13,960 bases of DNA, taken from positions 1 to 13,960 of the forward strand of contig DAOWFD010000105.1 in assembly GCA_030638185.1 (NCBI GenBank), in the 5' to 3' direction. The DNA is from Candidatus Aegiribacteria sp. Lineage in GTDB: Bacteria > Fermentibacterota > Fermentibacteria > Fermentibacterales > JCC-6. The position numbers were made by a program, and so were the translations under genes. The notes under the pieces are model-generated. The model was not told the DNA's origin. It did no database searches and worked only from the letters and a program-made list of their open reading frames with translations. Shown here one piece after another: positions 1-6,633 of the stretch (its first letter is position 1; every line of letters starts with the position of its first letter).

Positions 1-1
1 G

Positions 2-1507
2 AGCGGACGCCCCAGGCGAAGGGAAGAGGAACTTTTTCTTCTCGGTGAATTGGAAAAAGAGATGATAGAGGGGCACGGACGCATTGTCTATACGTACGAG
101 GAGGTCAGTACCTACCGGACAGAGACGCTTGCTGAAGACTTCATCGACAGGATGAGGGATCAGAAAATCCCTGTGATTTCCATAAACTGCAGGAAGGCGG
201 GAACCGGAAGTTATGCTGCTCTGGTGAACGCTGCAAGAGAAGTGATAAAGACTTTCGGCAAAAAGGCAAAAAAAGAAGTTGCAGCACTTGAAAGTGCCAT
301 AGAAGCTCTCGAGGATTCCAGGAAACGTAAGAACGATGAACTCGAAGTGCAATTCGCCAGTGCTCTGGCTGAACTGAGCCGGAAAGGCTCCTTCATAATT
401 GTCATCGAAGCTCTGGACAGGGGGCATCATGGGACCGGAAACCTCGTGAAGTGCATTCAGGACATAGTGACTGAAAGCGCAATGATGATAATTTCCGACT
501 TCACAACAAGGGGTGCCAGGAGTCATATCGCTCAGCTGGGCAGGAAGAAGACAGCCAGTGACCCTGTTGAAGAATTCGTTGCTGACTCTATCAGGGGCAG
601 GTATCCCATACCCAGCGGAGCACACATCAGAGTAAACGATGGAAGTCTCATCAAACTGGGAACCCATATTGCCAGGCTCGAGCGTAAGCTCGGACAGCAA
701 AAGGACATAACCGGAGGGCTACCCAGGGTAGATGAACTGTTCGAAGCCCGAATACCAAAGGATGCGGCTAGTATTGCCGAAATCGATGGTATCGTGGCCT
801 TGAGTTCTATCAAGGCCGGCATAAGAACGGTTACCATCAGGGGTGATCATGGTCAGGAATCCGCTGTTAAAATTCAGGCATCCAAGCATATCAGAGTACG
901 CGAGGGGGACAGGGTAAAAGCGGGAGACCGTCTTACCGAAGGTCCATTATCTCCGCATGATATTCTCAGGATAATGGGTACAGAGGCTGCGGAGAAATAC
1001 CTTCTCAACGAGATCCAGGAGGTCTACCGTCTCCAGGGAGTTAATATCAACGACAAACATATAAGTATCGTAGTACGTCAGATGCTTTCCAAGGCCAAGA
1101 TCGATGATCCCGGGGATACACAGTTCCTGGAGGGCTCCCAGATAGACAGGCTTATTCTCCAGAGAGAAAACAAGGCTATGATGATGGAAGGCAAGAAACC
1201 CGCGACTTCAGCAGTTCTTCTTCTGGGAATAACCAAAGCTTCCCTTGCCACTGAGAGTTTCCTCTCGGCGGCATCCTTCCAGGAAACGAACAGTGTACTT
1301 GCCGACGCTGCCACTGCAGGGAAGATAGATTACCTTCGTGGCCTCAAGGAGAATGTGATCGTCGGGCATCTAATACCGGCGGGAACAGGTGTAAAGAAAT
1401 ACCAGAACACCAGGCTCACATTACCGGATGGGGAAGAGTTGCCCGAGCCGGCATTCCCTGACAATATGGAAGAGCTTGATATTGACGAAACCGATTTTGA
1501 TGTATAG
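2..1507 (+). CDS. rpoC: RNA polymerase beta' subunit, C-terminal part (5' end outside window)
   Basis: This is the C-terminal part of the largest catalytic subunit of RNA polymerase. The frame is open from base 2 with no start in view, so the gene begins upstream; 501 codons are visible. From about base 704 the protein is textbook RpoC: DITGGLPRVDELFEAR, then SPHDILRIMG, EVYRLQGVNINDKHI, LLGITKASLATESFLSAASF and NVIVGHLIPAGTG, ending in an acidic tail. Bases 2 to about 700 do not resemble the conserved core. They sit where many Gram-negatives carry a trigger-loop insert, and only the last part (YPIPSGAHIRVNDGSLIKLG) looks like the usual sandwich-barrel fold. The middle, about bases 230-385, is rich in Lys, Glu and Ala and looks like a coiled coil. 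The catalytic trigger-loop residues would lie upstream of the window. Identity is certain; the nature of the insert is inferred. rpsL follows after 56 nt. Confidence 0.97.
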   Translation, partial: SGRPRRREEELFLLGELEKEMIEGHGRIVYTYEEVSTYRTETLAEDFIDRMRDQKIPVISINCRKAGTGSYAALVNAAREVIKTFGKKAKKEVAALESAIEALEDSRKRKNDELEVQFASALAELSRKGSFIIVIEALDRGHHGTGNLVKCIQDIVTESAMMIISDFTTRGARSHIAQLGRKKTASDPVEEFVADSIRGRYPIPSGAHIRVNDGSLIKLGTHIARLERKLGQQKDITGGLPRVDELFEARIPKDAASIAEIDGIVALSSIKAGIRTVTIRGDHGQESAVKIQASKHIRVREGDRVKAGDRLTEGPLSPHDILRIMGTEAAEKYLLNEIQEVYRLQGVNINDKHISIVVRQMLSKAKIDDPGDTQFLEGSQIDRLILQRENKAMMMEGKKPATSAVLLLGITKASLATESFLSAASFQETNSVLADAATAGKIDYLRGLKENVIVGHLIPAGTGVKKYQNTRLTLPDGEELPEPAFPDNMEELDIDETDFDV

Positions 1508-1563
1508 ACTTAGACCCCATTACACTTTTAATGTATAAATAATAATATTTGAGAGGAGATGAT

Positions 1564-1932
1564 TTGCCAACAATTAATCAGCTTGTGCGTAACGGGCGCA
1601 AGAAAAAGAAATCGAAAACCAAGGCACCTGCCCTTACCGGATGTCCTCAGAAGAGGGGCATCTGCACAAGGGTTTATACTTCAACACCGAAAAAACCCAA
1701 CTCTGCCCTGCGTAAAGTAGCGAGAGTGCGCTTAAGAAACGGTTTTGAAGTAACTGCTTATATACCCGGGATAGATCATAATCTCAACGAACACTCGGTT
1801 GTGTTCATAAGAGGTGGCAGAGTAAAGGATCTACCCGGAGTGAGGTATCATATTATCCGCGGGGTTGAAGATACTTCCGGTGTTGAAGGAAGAAAACAGA
1901 GCCGCTCGAAGTACGGTACAAGAAAGGCATAG
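1564..1932 (+). CDS. rpsL: 30S ribosomal protein S12
   Basis: S12 lies at the decoding centre of the small subunit and affects tRNA selection accuracy. The 122-residue protein matches the family length (124 in E. coli). It contains CPQKRGICTRVYT, TPKKPNSALRK and GGRVKDLPGVRYH. The two lysines of TPKKP and the loop KDLPG, where streptomycin-resistance changes fall in other bacteria, have the ordinary sensitive-type residues. The Asp of KDLPG, methylthiolated in many bacteria, is present. The chosen start is the TTG at 1564, which gives (M)PTINQLVR, aligning with MATVNQLVR, and has AGGAG at 1554-1558 five bases upstream. An in-frame TTG at 1549 has no fitting ribosome binding site. The N-terminal tail (RNGRKKKKSKTK) is more lysine-rich than in E. 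coli. It is the first gene of the str part. Confidence 0.97.
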   Translation: MPTINQLVRNGRKKKKSKTKAPALTGCPQKRGICTRVYTSTPKKPNSALRKVARVRLRNGFEVTAYIPGIDHNLNEHSVVFIRGGRVKDLPGVRYHIIRGVEDTSGVEGRKQSRSKYGTRKA

Positions 1933-1941
1933 AACAAAGCG

Positions 1942-1970
1942 TTCTGCACTTTATTGTGCAGAAGGGGAGG
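1942..1970 (+). promoter_or_regulatory. Hairpin abutting the rpsG ribosome binding site
   Basis: In the 42-nt gap between rpsL and rpsG, TTCTGCAC (1942-1949) and GTGCAGAA (1956-1963) form a perfect 8-bp stem with a 6-nt loop (TTTATT). The next bases, GGGGAGG (1964-1970), are the rpsG Shine-Dalgarno, four bases before the ATG at 1975. There is no run of T, so it is not an intrinsic terminator. In E. coli the rpsL-rpsG spacer carries the S7 target for autogenous control of the str operon. The position here suggests a comparable role, but the fold is not demonstrably the same. The stem is seen directly; its function is inferred. Confidence 0.5.
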
Positions 1971-1974
1971 ACGA

Positions 1975-2448
1975 ATGGCTAGACGTTCAAGGCCAAAAAA
2001 GCGCGAAGTCGTACCTGACAGGAAGTACGGCAATCAGCTTATGGCAAAGTTTATTAATAAACTCATGCATAAAGGTAAGAAATCTACTGCCGAAAAAATA
2101 TTTTACGGGGCGATGGATATCATTACAGAAAAAACCGGACAGGATCCTGTAACTGTATTCAACAGGGCAATGGGAAATGTACGTCCGCAGCTCAAGGTGA
2201 AATCAAGGCGGGTGGGCGGATCCACATACCAGATTCCACTGGAAGTAAAGCCCCAGGAAAGGGATTCTCTCGCCATGCGCTGGATTATTCAGTACGCAAA
2301 GGCACGTAGCGGCAGGGGCATGGCTGATAGACTGGCAGCGGAGATTATGGATGCGGCGAGAGGCGAAAACTCCGGCAGCCTGAAGAAAAAGGAAGATACA
2401 CATAGAATGGCGGAAGCTAACAAGGCCTTCGCCCATTATCGCTGGTAG
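1975..2448 (+). CDS. rpsG: 30S ribosomal protein S7
   Basis: S7 is a primary 16S rRNA binding protein that nucleates assembly of the small-subunit head and contacts tRNA near the E site. The 157-residue protein is of normal length. It has the basic N-terminus ARRSRPKKREVVPDRKYGN, then INKLMHKGKKSTAEKI, then VGGSTYQIPLEV, and a typical C-terminal half with SGRGMADRLAAEIMDA and KKKEDTHRMAEANKAFAHYRW. The start at ATG 1975 gives the standard MARR start and follows GGGGAGG by four bases; the frame is open further upstream to 1954 but those residues are not S7-like. In E. coli S7 represses its own operon by binding the rpsL-rpsG spacer. The hairpin directly upstream here makes that plausible in this organism too. 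Confidence 0.97.
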   Translation: MARRSRPKKREVVPDRKYGNQLMAKFINKLMHKGKKSTAEKIFYGAMDIITEKTGQDPVTVFNRAMGNVRPQLKVKSRRVGGSTYQIPLEVKPQERDSLAMRWIIQYAKARSGRGMADRLAAEIMDAARGENSGSLKKKEDTHRMAEANKAFAHYRW

Positions 2449-2465
2449 GTATACTGCTTGTTAAG

Positions 2466-2510
2466 TTTCCTCCAGCGGTCGATGTTACTTGATTGCATAA
2501 CTGGAGGAAA
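2466..2510 (+). promoter_or_regulatory. Stem that buries the fusA ribosome binding site
   Basis: TTTCCTCCAG (2466-2475) and CTGGAGGAAA (2501-2510) are perfect reverse complements and can form a 10-bp stem with a 25-nt loop; a G-T wobble at 2465/2511 could add an eleventh pair. The right arm contains GGAGG (2503-2507), the only good Shine-Dalgarno before the fusA ATG at 2520. The folded RNA would therefore hide the ribosome binding site. It occupies most of the 71-nt rpsG-fusA spacer. No T-run follows, so this is not a terminator. It is best read as a translational control element for EF-G, possibly opened by ribosomes leaving rpsG or by a bound ligand. The pairing is seen directly; the function is inferred. 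Confidence 0.6.
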
Positions 2511-2519
2511 TCGCTTACC

Positions 2520-4592
2520 ATGAGCAGCTCTCGAACAGACAATGTACGGAATATCGGCATTATGGCGCACATCGATGCCGGGAAGACCACTACCACCGAG
2601 CGGATTCTCTACTATTCCGGAAGGGTACACCACCTCGGTGACGTTGATCATGGTACAGCCGCAATGGACTGGATGCCCCAGGAGAAAGAAAGGGGCATAA
2701 CCATCCAGTCAGCCGCTACTACCTTTATATGGAAATCACATCAGGTTAATGTCATAGATACACCGGGTCATGTTGATTTTACCGCCGAGGTGGAAAGAAG
2801 CCTGAGGGTTCTGGATGGAGCTGTTGCGGTATTCTGTGCTGTGGGCGGAGTTGAACCGCAGTCTGAGACAGTATGGCACCAGGCTGATAAGTACAACGTT
2901 TCCAGAATAGCTTTCGTCAATAAGATGGACCGTCAGGGAGCGGATTATCCACGCGTTCTGGATATGATGCGCGATATGCTGGGCGCCAAACCACTGTCTG
3001 TTGTACTGCCCATCGGGAGCGGAAACACCTTCTCAGGAATTATCGATGTGATCGGAGGACACGCGGTGTACTTCGATGAGATTTCCTACGGTTCCAAATT
3101 CGCACTTGAAGATATTCCAGAGGAATACACAGATGAGTATAATACCGCAAGAAAAGTCCTGTGGGAGTCTGCAGCAATGCTTGAGGAATCCGCCATGGAG
3201 GAATATTGCACAGGAAGGCTTTCCCCTGAAAGGGTAAGAAAGCTCGTTCGTAAGGGAACGATAGAGGGTGTATTTGTTCCCGTACTATGCGGAGCGGCGC
3301 TGAAAAATATAGGAATACAGCAGATCATGGATGCCATAGTGGACTGGCTGCCTTCACCATCGGAACTTCCTCCGATATCCGGTCACCTTGAGGACGGTTC
3401 ATCAGTGAAGGTAAGACGAAGTGTTGAAGAGCCATTCTCAGCGCTGGTATTCAAGGTACAGTGTGATCCCCACCTGGGAAGACTGGCTTTCATGAGGGTT
3501 TATTCGGGCAGTGTTTCGGACGGACAGTATGTATTGAACAACAGAACTAACAACAAAGACAGGCTCACCAGGCTTGTGAGAATGCATGCCAACAAGCGGA
3601 CCCATCTGGACAGCGTAATGGCGGGGGATATAGCTGCCGCCGGACTTAAGGATGTTGCAACGGGTGATACGCTTACATTCCCTGGCGCACCGCTGATCCT
3701 TGAGTCCATTGAATTTCCTGAACCTGTAATACAGATGGCAATAGAACCCATGAGTACTTCCGATGAAAAAGCGCTGGACGACGCCCTGGTATCCCTGGCC
3801 AGTGAAGACCCCAGCTTCAGAGTCGGCATCGATGAGGAATCGGGACAGACCCTTATTATGGGAATGGGAGAGCTGCACCTTGAGATAATAGCCAGCAGGA
3901 TTCAGCGGGAAAAAGGAGTGAAAGTAAGAACCGGTAAGCCACAGGTATCCTACAGGGAGAGCATTTCCTGCGGAACTGAGGGCAGAGGTGAATTCAGAAA
4001 ATCCATTCAGGGCAGAGGTCACTTTGGAAATGCCTTTATAAGGGTAGAACCGGTTACTTCCGGAATCGAGTTTGTGAACTTACTTAAAGACAGGGAATTC
4101 CCGGATCATTTCGCTGAAGCTATAGAAAGAGGGATCATGGGTTCAGTGGGAGCAGGTCCCCTGGTCGGCTACCCGGTAGATGGGATCAGAATTGAACTCC
4201 TTGAAGCCGAACTCCACGAAACGGACTCTTCGGAAACAGGTTACTCCTATGCGGGTGCCATGGCCTTAAGGGAATGTCTGAGAAATGGCAGACCTGTTCT
4301 GAAAGAACCGGTCATGCGCCTGGACATTATCTGTCCCTCCGATTACGTAGGAGAGGTTATTGGTGATGTTAACGCCCGCAGGGGTAATGTTCTTAGCATG
4401 GAACCCATAGGTGAGGTACAGTCAATAAAAGCAAGGGTTCCCCTTGCGGAACTTTTTGGTTATAGTAGCGCCCTACGTTCTTTAACACAGGGTCGTGCGG
4501 GATTTTCTATGCAGTTCAATGATTATGCTCAAATTGCTGAGAATATCACACGGGGATTGTTAAAGCAGATGGGTATCAACGGGTTCAGCTAG
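2520..4592 (+). CDS. fusA: Translation elongation factor G
   Basis: EF-G is the GTPase that drives translocation of tRNA and mRNA through the ribosome and helps recycle ribosomes. The 690-residue protein has all GTPase motifs: AHIDAGKTT at 16-24, the switch I segment ending ERGITIQSAATT, DTPGHVDFT at 80-88 with His84, NKMDR at 134-138, and CGAALKN. Domain II, domain III (GMGELHLEI), domain IV and domain V (YVGEVIGDVNARRG, FGYSSALRSLTQGRA) follow in order. The domain IV tip has LHETDSSE with His566, matching the translocation-critical His583 of E. coli. The domain IV loop usually reading QSGGRGQYG is instead SIQGRGHFGN at 495-504. Start: ATG 2520 gives MSSSRTDNVRNIGIMAHIDAGK and sits 12 nt after GGAGG; an upstream in-frame TTG at 2493 lies in a hairpin loop before that site. 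No tuf follows. Confidence 0.95.
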   Translation: MSSSRTDNVRNIGIMAHIDAGKTTTTERILYYSGRVHHLGDVDHGTAAMDWMPQEKERGITIQSAATTFIWKSHQVNVIDTPGHVDFTAEVERSLRVLDGAVAVFCAVGGVEPQSETVWHQADKYNVSRIAFVNKMDRQGADYPRVLDMMRDMLGAKPLSVVLPIGSGNTFSGIIDVIGGHAVYFDEISYGSKFALEDIPEEYTDEYNTARKVLWESAAMLEESAMEEYCTGRLSPERVRKLVRKGTIEGVFVPVLCGAALKNIGIQQIMDAIVDWLPSPSELPPISGHLEDGSSVKVRRSVEEPFSALVFKVQCDPHLGRLAFMRVYSGSVSDGQYVLNNRTNNKDRLTRLVRMHANKRTHLDSVMAGDIAAAGLKDVATGDTLTFPGAPLILESIEFPEPVIQMAIEPMSTSDEKALDDALVSLASEDPSFRVGIDEESGQTLIMGMGELHLEIIASRIQREKGVKVRTGKPQVSYRESISCGTEGRGEFRKSIQGRGHFGNAFIRVEPVTSGIEFVNLLKDREFPDHFAEAIERGIMGSVGAGPLVGYPVDGIRIELLEAELHETDSSETGYSYAGAMALRECLRNGRPVLKEPVMRLDIICPSDYVGEVIGDVNARRGNVLSMEPIGEVQSIKARVPLAELFGYSSALRSLTQGRAGFSMQFNDYAQIAENITRGLLKQMGINGFS

Positions 4593-4624
4593 AAACCGGT
4601 GATAAATTGAGACAGGAGATAGTA

Positions 4625-4936
4625 TTGAAGGCTAACAGGTTGAGGATAAAGCTCAGAGCTTACGATCACAGGCTTCTCGATCGTTCCGCTTCCGCTATTG
4701 TCAGAAGCGTTTTGAAAACCGGAGCCAGAGTTTCAGGGCCGATTCTTCTCCCAACGAAGAGGTCGATCATAACGGTATTGAGAAGTCCTCATGTGAACAA
4801 GAAATCGCGGGAGCAGTTCGAGATGAAAGTGCATTCACGACTGATTGATATTGAGGACCCGAATGAAGAAACCGCAGCCGCTCTCAGGTCACAGGATGTG
4901 CCTGCAGGAGTGGATGTGGAGATGAACGAAATCTAG
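4625..4936 (+). CDS. rpsJ: 30S ribosomal protein S10
   Basis: S10 is a small-subunit head protein; in many bacteria, as NusE, it also joins NusB in antitermination complexes and links transcription to translation through NusG. The 103-residue product equals the E. coli length. Recognisable segments are NRLRIKLRAYDHRLLD, GPILLPTKR, SPHVNKKSREQFEM and AGVDVEM. Two TTG codons are possible starts. TTG 4625 gives (M)KANRLRIKLRAYDHR, aligning with MQNQRIRIRLKAFDHR, and follows AGGAGA (4614-4619) by five bases; TTG 4607 lies before that site, so 4625 is preferred. The gene is 32 nt after fusA, which leaves no room for the long leader that precedes rpsJ in E. coli. A 144-nt structured gap follows it instead. 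Confidence 0.96.
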   Translation: MKANRLRIKLRAYDHRLLDRSASAIVRSVLKTGARVSGPILLPTKRSIITVLRSPHVNKKSREQFEMKVHSRLIDIEDPNEETAAALRSQDVPAGVDVEMNEI

Positions 4937-4944
4937 ATCAACTG

Positions 4945-5066
4945 TTCTCTTCTAACTGATCCGGCAATGCCGGATTAAGAGAAACACCGCATTGCCGGAC
5001 AATGGCGGTTGTCCGGTGAGCGAATTAAATAACGCTCGTCCCTCCGCCTGAAAAGGGACTTCAGCG
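4945..5066 (+). promoter_or_regulatory. Structured RNA region with alternative pairings, upstream of rplC
   Basis: The 144-nt rpsJ-rplC gap is the longest non-coding stretch here and is packed with inverted repeats. Hairpin I: ATCCGGC (4959-4965)/GCCGGAT (4969-4975), extended by an outer helix TTCTCTT (4945-4951)/AAGAGAA (4977-4983). Hairpin II: CCGGACAA (4995-5002)/TTGTCCGG (5009-5016). Hairpin III: GAGCG (5018-5022)/CGCTC (5033-5037). Hairpin IV: GTCCCT (5038-5043)/AGGGAC (5054-5059), extended by CGCT (5033-5036)/AGCG (5063-5066), which competes with III. In addition, TCCGGCAATGC (4960-4970) can pair over 11 bp with GCATTGCCGGA (4989-4999), which would break I and II. The last helix ends two bases before the weak rplC ribosome binding site (5069-5074). 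There is no T-run. It could be a ribosomal protein leader moved inside the operon, or a palindromic repeat. Pairings are read directly from the sequence; function is inferred. Confidence 0.55.
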
Positions 5067-5080
5067 ATGGGAAGTGATCT

Positions 5081-5716
5081 ATGAGCGGATTAATGGCTCG
5101 TAAGATAGGGATGACCCGTATCTTCAAGGAGAACGGGAAAGCTGTTCCGGTAACTGTACTTGAAGCGCAGCCGAACCCGGTTACACAGGTGAAAACCATG
5201 GAGACCGACGGGTACGAAGCCCTACAGATTGGATACAAAACTCAGAAGAAGCAGCGTCTGAATAAACCCACTCTCGGTCATCTGCAGAAGAGTGGGGCTC
5301 CGCCGGTATCAAGGTTCTGTGAGGTTCCAATGCCGAAGGAAGGGACATCATCTGCAGGAGAATTCCTTGATGTATCAATGTTCAATCCCGGCGAGAAGGT
5401 TGACGTTACCGGTCTGACCAAAGGGAAGGGCTTCCAGGGTGTTGTTAAGCGCCACGGATTCTCCGGAGGTGACAGTACTCACGGAAATAAATCTCACAGA
5501 GTTCCCGGTTCAATAGGCCAGTGTGCCACTCCGTCAAGGGTATGGAAGAACAAAAAAATGCCCGGCAGGGACGGCGGAAAGAAAGTGACGGTCCGCAACC
5601 TCGAAGTCGTACAGGTTGATTTCGAAAGGAACCTTCTGGTTCTGAAGGGTGCGGTTCCCGGATCCAGAAACGGCTACCTTCTGATAAAGAAACAGAAGTC
5701 CGGGGGTGAAAGATAA
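5081..5716 (+). CDS. rplC: 50S ribosomal protein L3
   Basis: L3 is an early assembly protein of the large subunit; a loop reaches toward the peptidyl transferase centre. The 211-residue protein is of normal length. It opens with SGLMARKIGMTRIF and has the conserved central segment TKGKGFQGVVKRHGFSGG, then HRVPGSIGQ at 139-147 (Gln147 corresponds to the glutamine methylated in E. coli) and KKMPGRDGGKKVTVRNLEVV. Start ATG 5081 matches the family N-terminus; a second in-frame ATG at 5093 would remove four residues. The ribosome binding site (GGGAAG, 5069-5074) is weaker than those of its neighbours and follows a structured 122-nt region, so translation may be controlled. rplD starts two bases after the stop. 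Confidence 0.97.
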   Translation: MSGLMARKIGMTRIFKENGKAVPVTVLEAQPNPVTQVKTMETDGYEALQIGYKTQKKQRLNKPTLGHLQKSGAPPVSRFCEVPMPKEGTSSAGEFLDVSMFNPGEKVDVTGLTKGKGFQGVVKRHGFSGGDSTHGNKSHRVPGSIGQCATPSRVWKNKKMPGRDGGKKVTVRNLEVVQVDFERNLLVLKGAVPGSRNGYLLIKKQKSGGER

Positions 5717-5718
5717 CC

Positions 5719-6342
5719 ATGGCTGACGTAAGAGTTTATACCATGAGCGGTGAAGAGGTCGGTAAGACCGATCTCCCTGAGGAGATATTCGCTATGAACG
5801 TCTCCACACATATCCTCTGGGAGGTCGTAAGAGCCGAATCACTGAATTCCCGCCAGGGAACTGTATCCACGCTTGGAAGAAGTGATGTGAAAGCATCCGG
5901 CAGAAGGCCATGGCGCCAGAAAGGCACCGGCAATGCAAGGGCTGGTACTGCCGCATCACCCATATGGAGGGGCGGTGGAGTCACATTCGGACCCACCCCG
6001 AGGAAATGGAATATCAGGCTGAATCGGAAAGTAAGAAGGAAAGCCCTTGCCGGTATTCTCAGTGAAAGACTTGCGGAAGGAAATTTGAGAATAGTCAGAG
6101 ATCTCATATCCAGCGGAAAGACCCGGGAAATGATTGAAATGCTTTCCAATCACAACTGCGCAGGCAGAAAAACGATGATTCTTGTTACGGACGGAGACGA
6201 TCTTGTTAAAAGGGCTTCCCGTAATATTCCCCATCTGAAAGCGACGAGCGCTGCAAGCGTTTCCATTCACGATCTGGTCAATTCTGAAGTTGTTCTCCTT
6301 TCGGAAGAAGCGATTGACCTGCTTAAGGGGAGACTGATATGA
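5719..6342 (+). CDS. rplD: 50S ribosomal protein L4
   Basis: L4 is a primary 23S rRNA binder whose long loop lines the peptide exit tunnel. In E. coli it also represses the S10 operon by acting on the leader. The 207-residue protein has the conserved loop region RPWRQKGTGNARAGT, followed by SPIWRGGGVTFGPTPRKW and RKVRRKALAGILSERL, then an alpha/beta C-terminal half ending in EEAIDLLKGRLI. The start ATG 5719 is two bases after the rplC stop, with a purine-rich site inside the end of rplC, which implies translational coupling. Its end overlaps rplW by four bases. If L4 autoregulation exists here, the structured RNA upstream of rplC is the obvious candidate target; this is inference. Confidence 0.96.
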   Translation: MADVRVYTMSGEEVGKTDLPEEIFAMNVSTHILWEVVRAESLNSRQGTVSTLGRSDVKASGRRPWRQKGTGNARAGTAASPIWRGGGVTFGPTPRKWNIRLNRKVRRKALAGILSERLAEGNLRIVRDLISSGKTREMIEMLSNHNCAGRKTMILVTDGDDLVKRASRNIPHLKATSAASVSIHDLVNSEVVLLSEEAIDLLKGRLI

Positions 6343-6629
6343 AGAACGCAAGGCAGATAATCATCAGGCCAATTGTCACTGAGAAAAGCACGGTTCTAAG
6401 AGAAGAATCCAATCAGTACTCGTTCCGAGTTGTCCCCGGCGCGTCGAAAAGACATATTGCCGCCGCGATAGAGGAACTCTTCGATGTACACGTTACCGAT
6501 GTTCGGACTATGAGAATGCAGGGAAAGAAGAAGCGGCTGGGTAGGAATCTCGGTCGTAAACCATCATGGAAAAAAGCCATCGTTACCCTTGCTGCTGGTG
6601 ATACGGTCGATTTCTTCGAGGGGGTGTAA
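6339..6629 (+). CDS. rplW: 50S ribosomal protein L23
   Basis: L23 sits at the exit of the peptide tunnel and is a docking site for trigger factor and the signal recognition particle. The 96-residue protein has IIIRPIVTEKSTVLRE at the N-terminus, the YSFRVVPGASKRHIAAAIEELFDVHVTDVRT core, and the basic loop GKKKRLGRNLGRKPSWKKAIVTL. The ATG at 6339 overlaps the rplD stop (ATGA), and GGGGAG (6327-6332) lies six bases upstream within rplD. It ends five bases before the rplB ATG. Nothing is unusual. Confidence 0.96.
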   Translation: MKNARQIIIRPIVTEKSTVLREESNQYSFRVVPGASKRHIAAAIEELFDVHVTDVRTMRMQGKKKRLGRNLGRKPSWKKAIVTLAAGDTVDFFEGV

Positions 6630-6633
6630 GCGG

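Noticed and set aside
1508..1563. Possible promoter in the AT-rich rpoC-rpsL spacer
   Set aside because: TAATAT at 1543-1548 could be a -10 box, but the matching -35 position (TTACAC) is poor and the transcript would start in or after the rpsL ribosome binding site.
2493..2519. Upstream TTG start for fusA
   Set aside because: It precedes the only good Shine-Dalgarno and adds nine residues not seen in EF-G; ATG 2520 fits the family.
3438..4022. A 194-codon minus-strand open frame inside fusA
   Set aside because: fusA is intact and convincing here; the reverse frame has no plausible ribosome binding site or domain.
4607..4624. Upstream TTG start for rpsJ
   Set aside because: It lies before AGGAGA; the TTG at 4625 gives the exact family length and N-terminus.
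4959..5066. Intrinsic terminator after rpsJ
   Set aside because: The hairpins are strong enough, but none is followed by a run of T and the cluster continues without a break.
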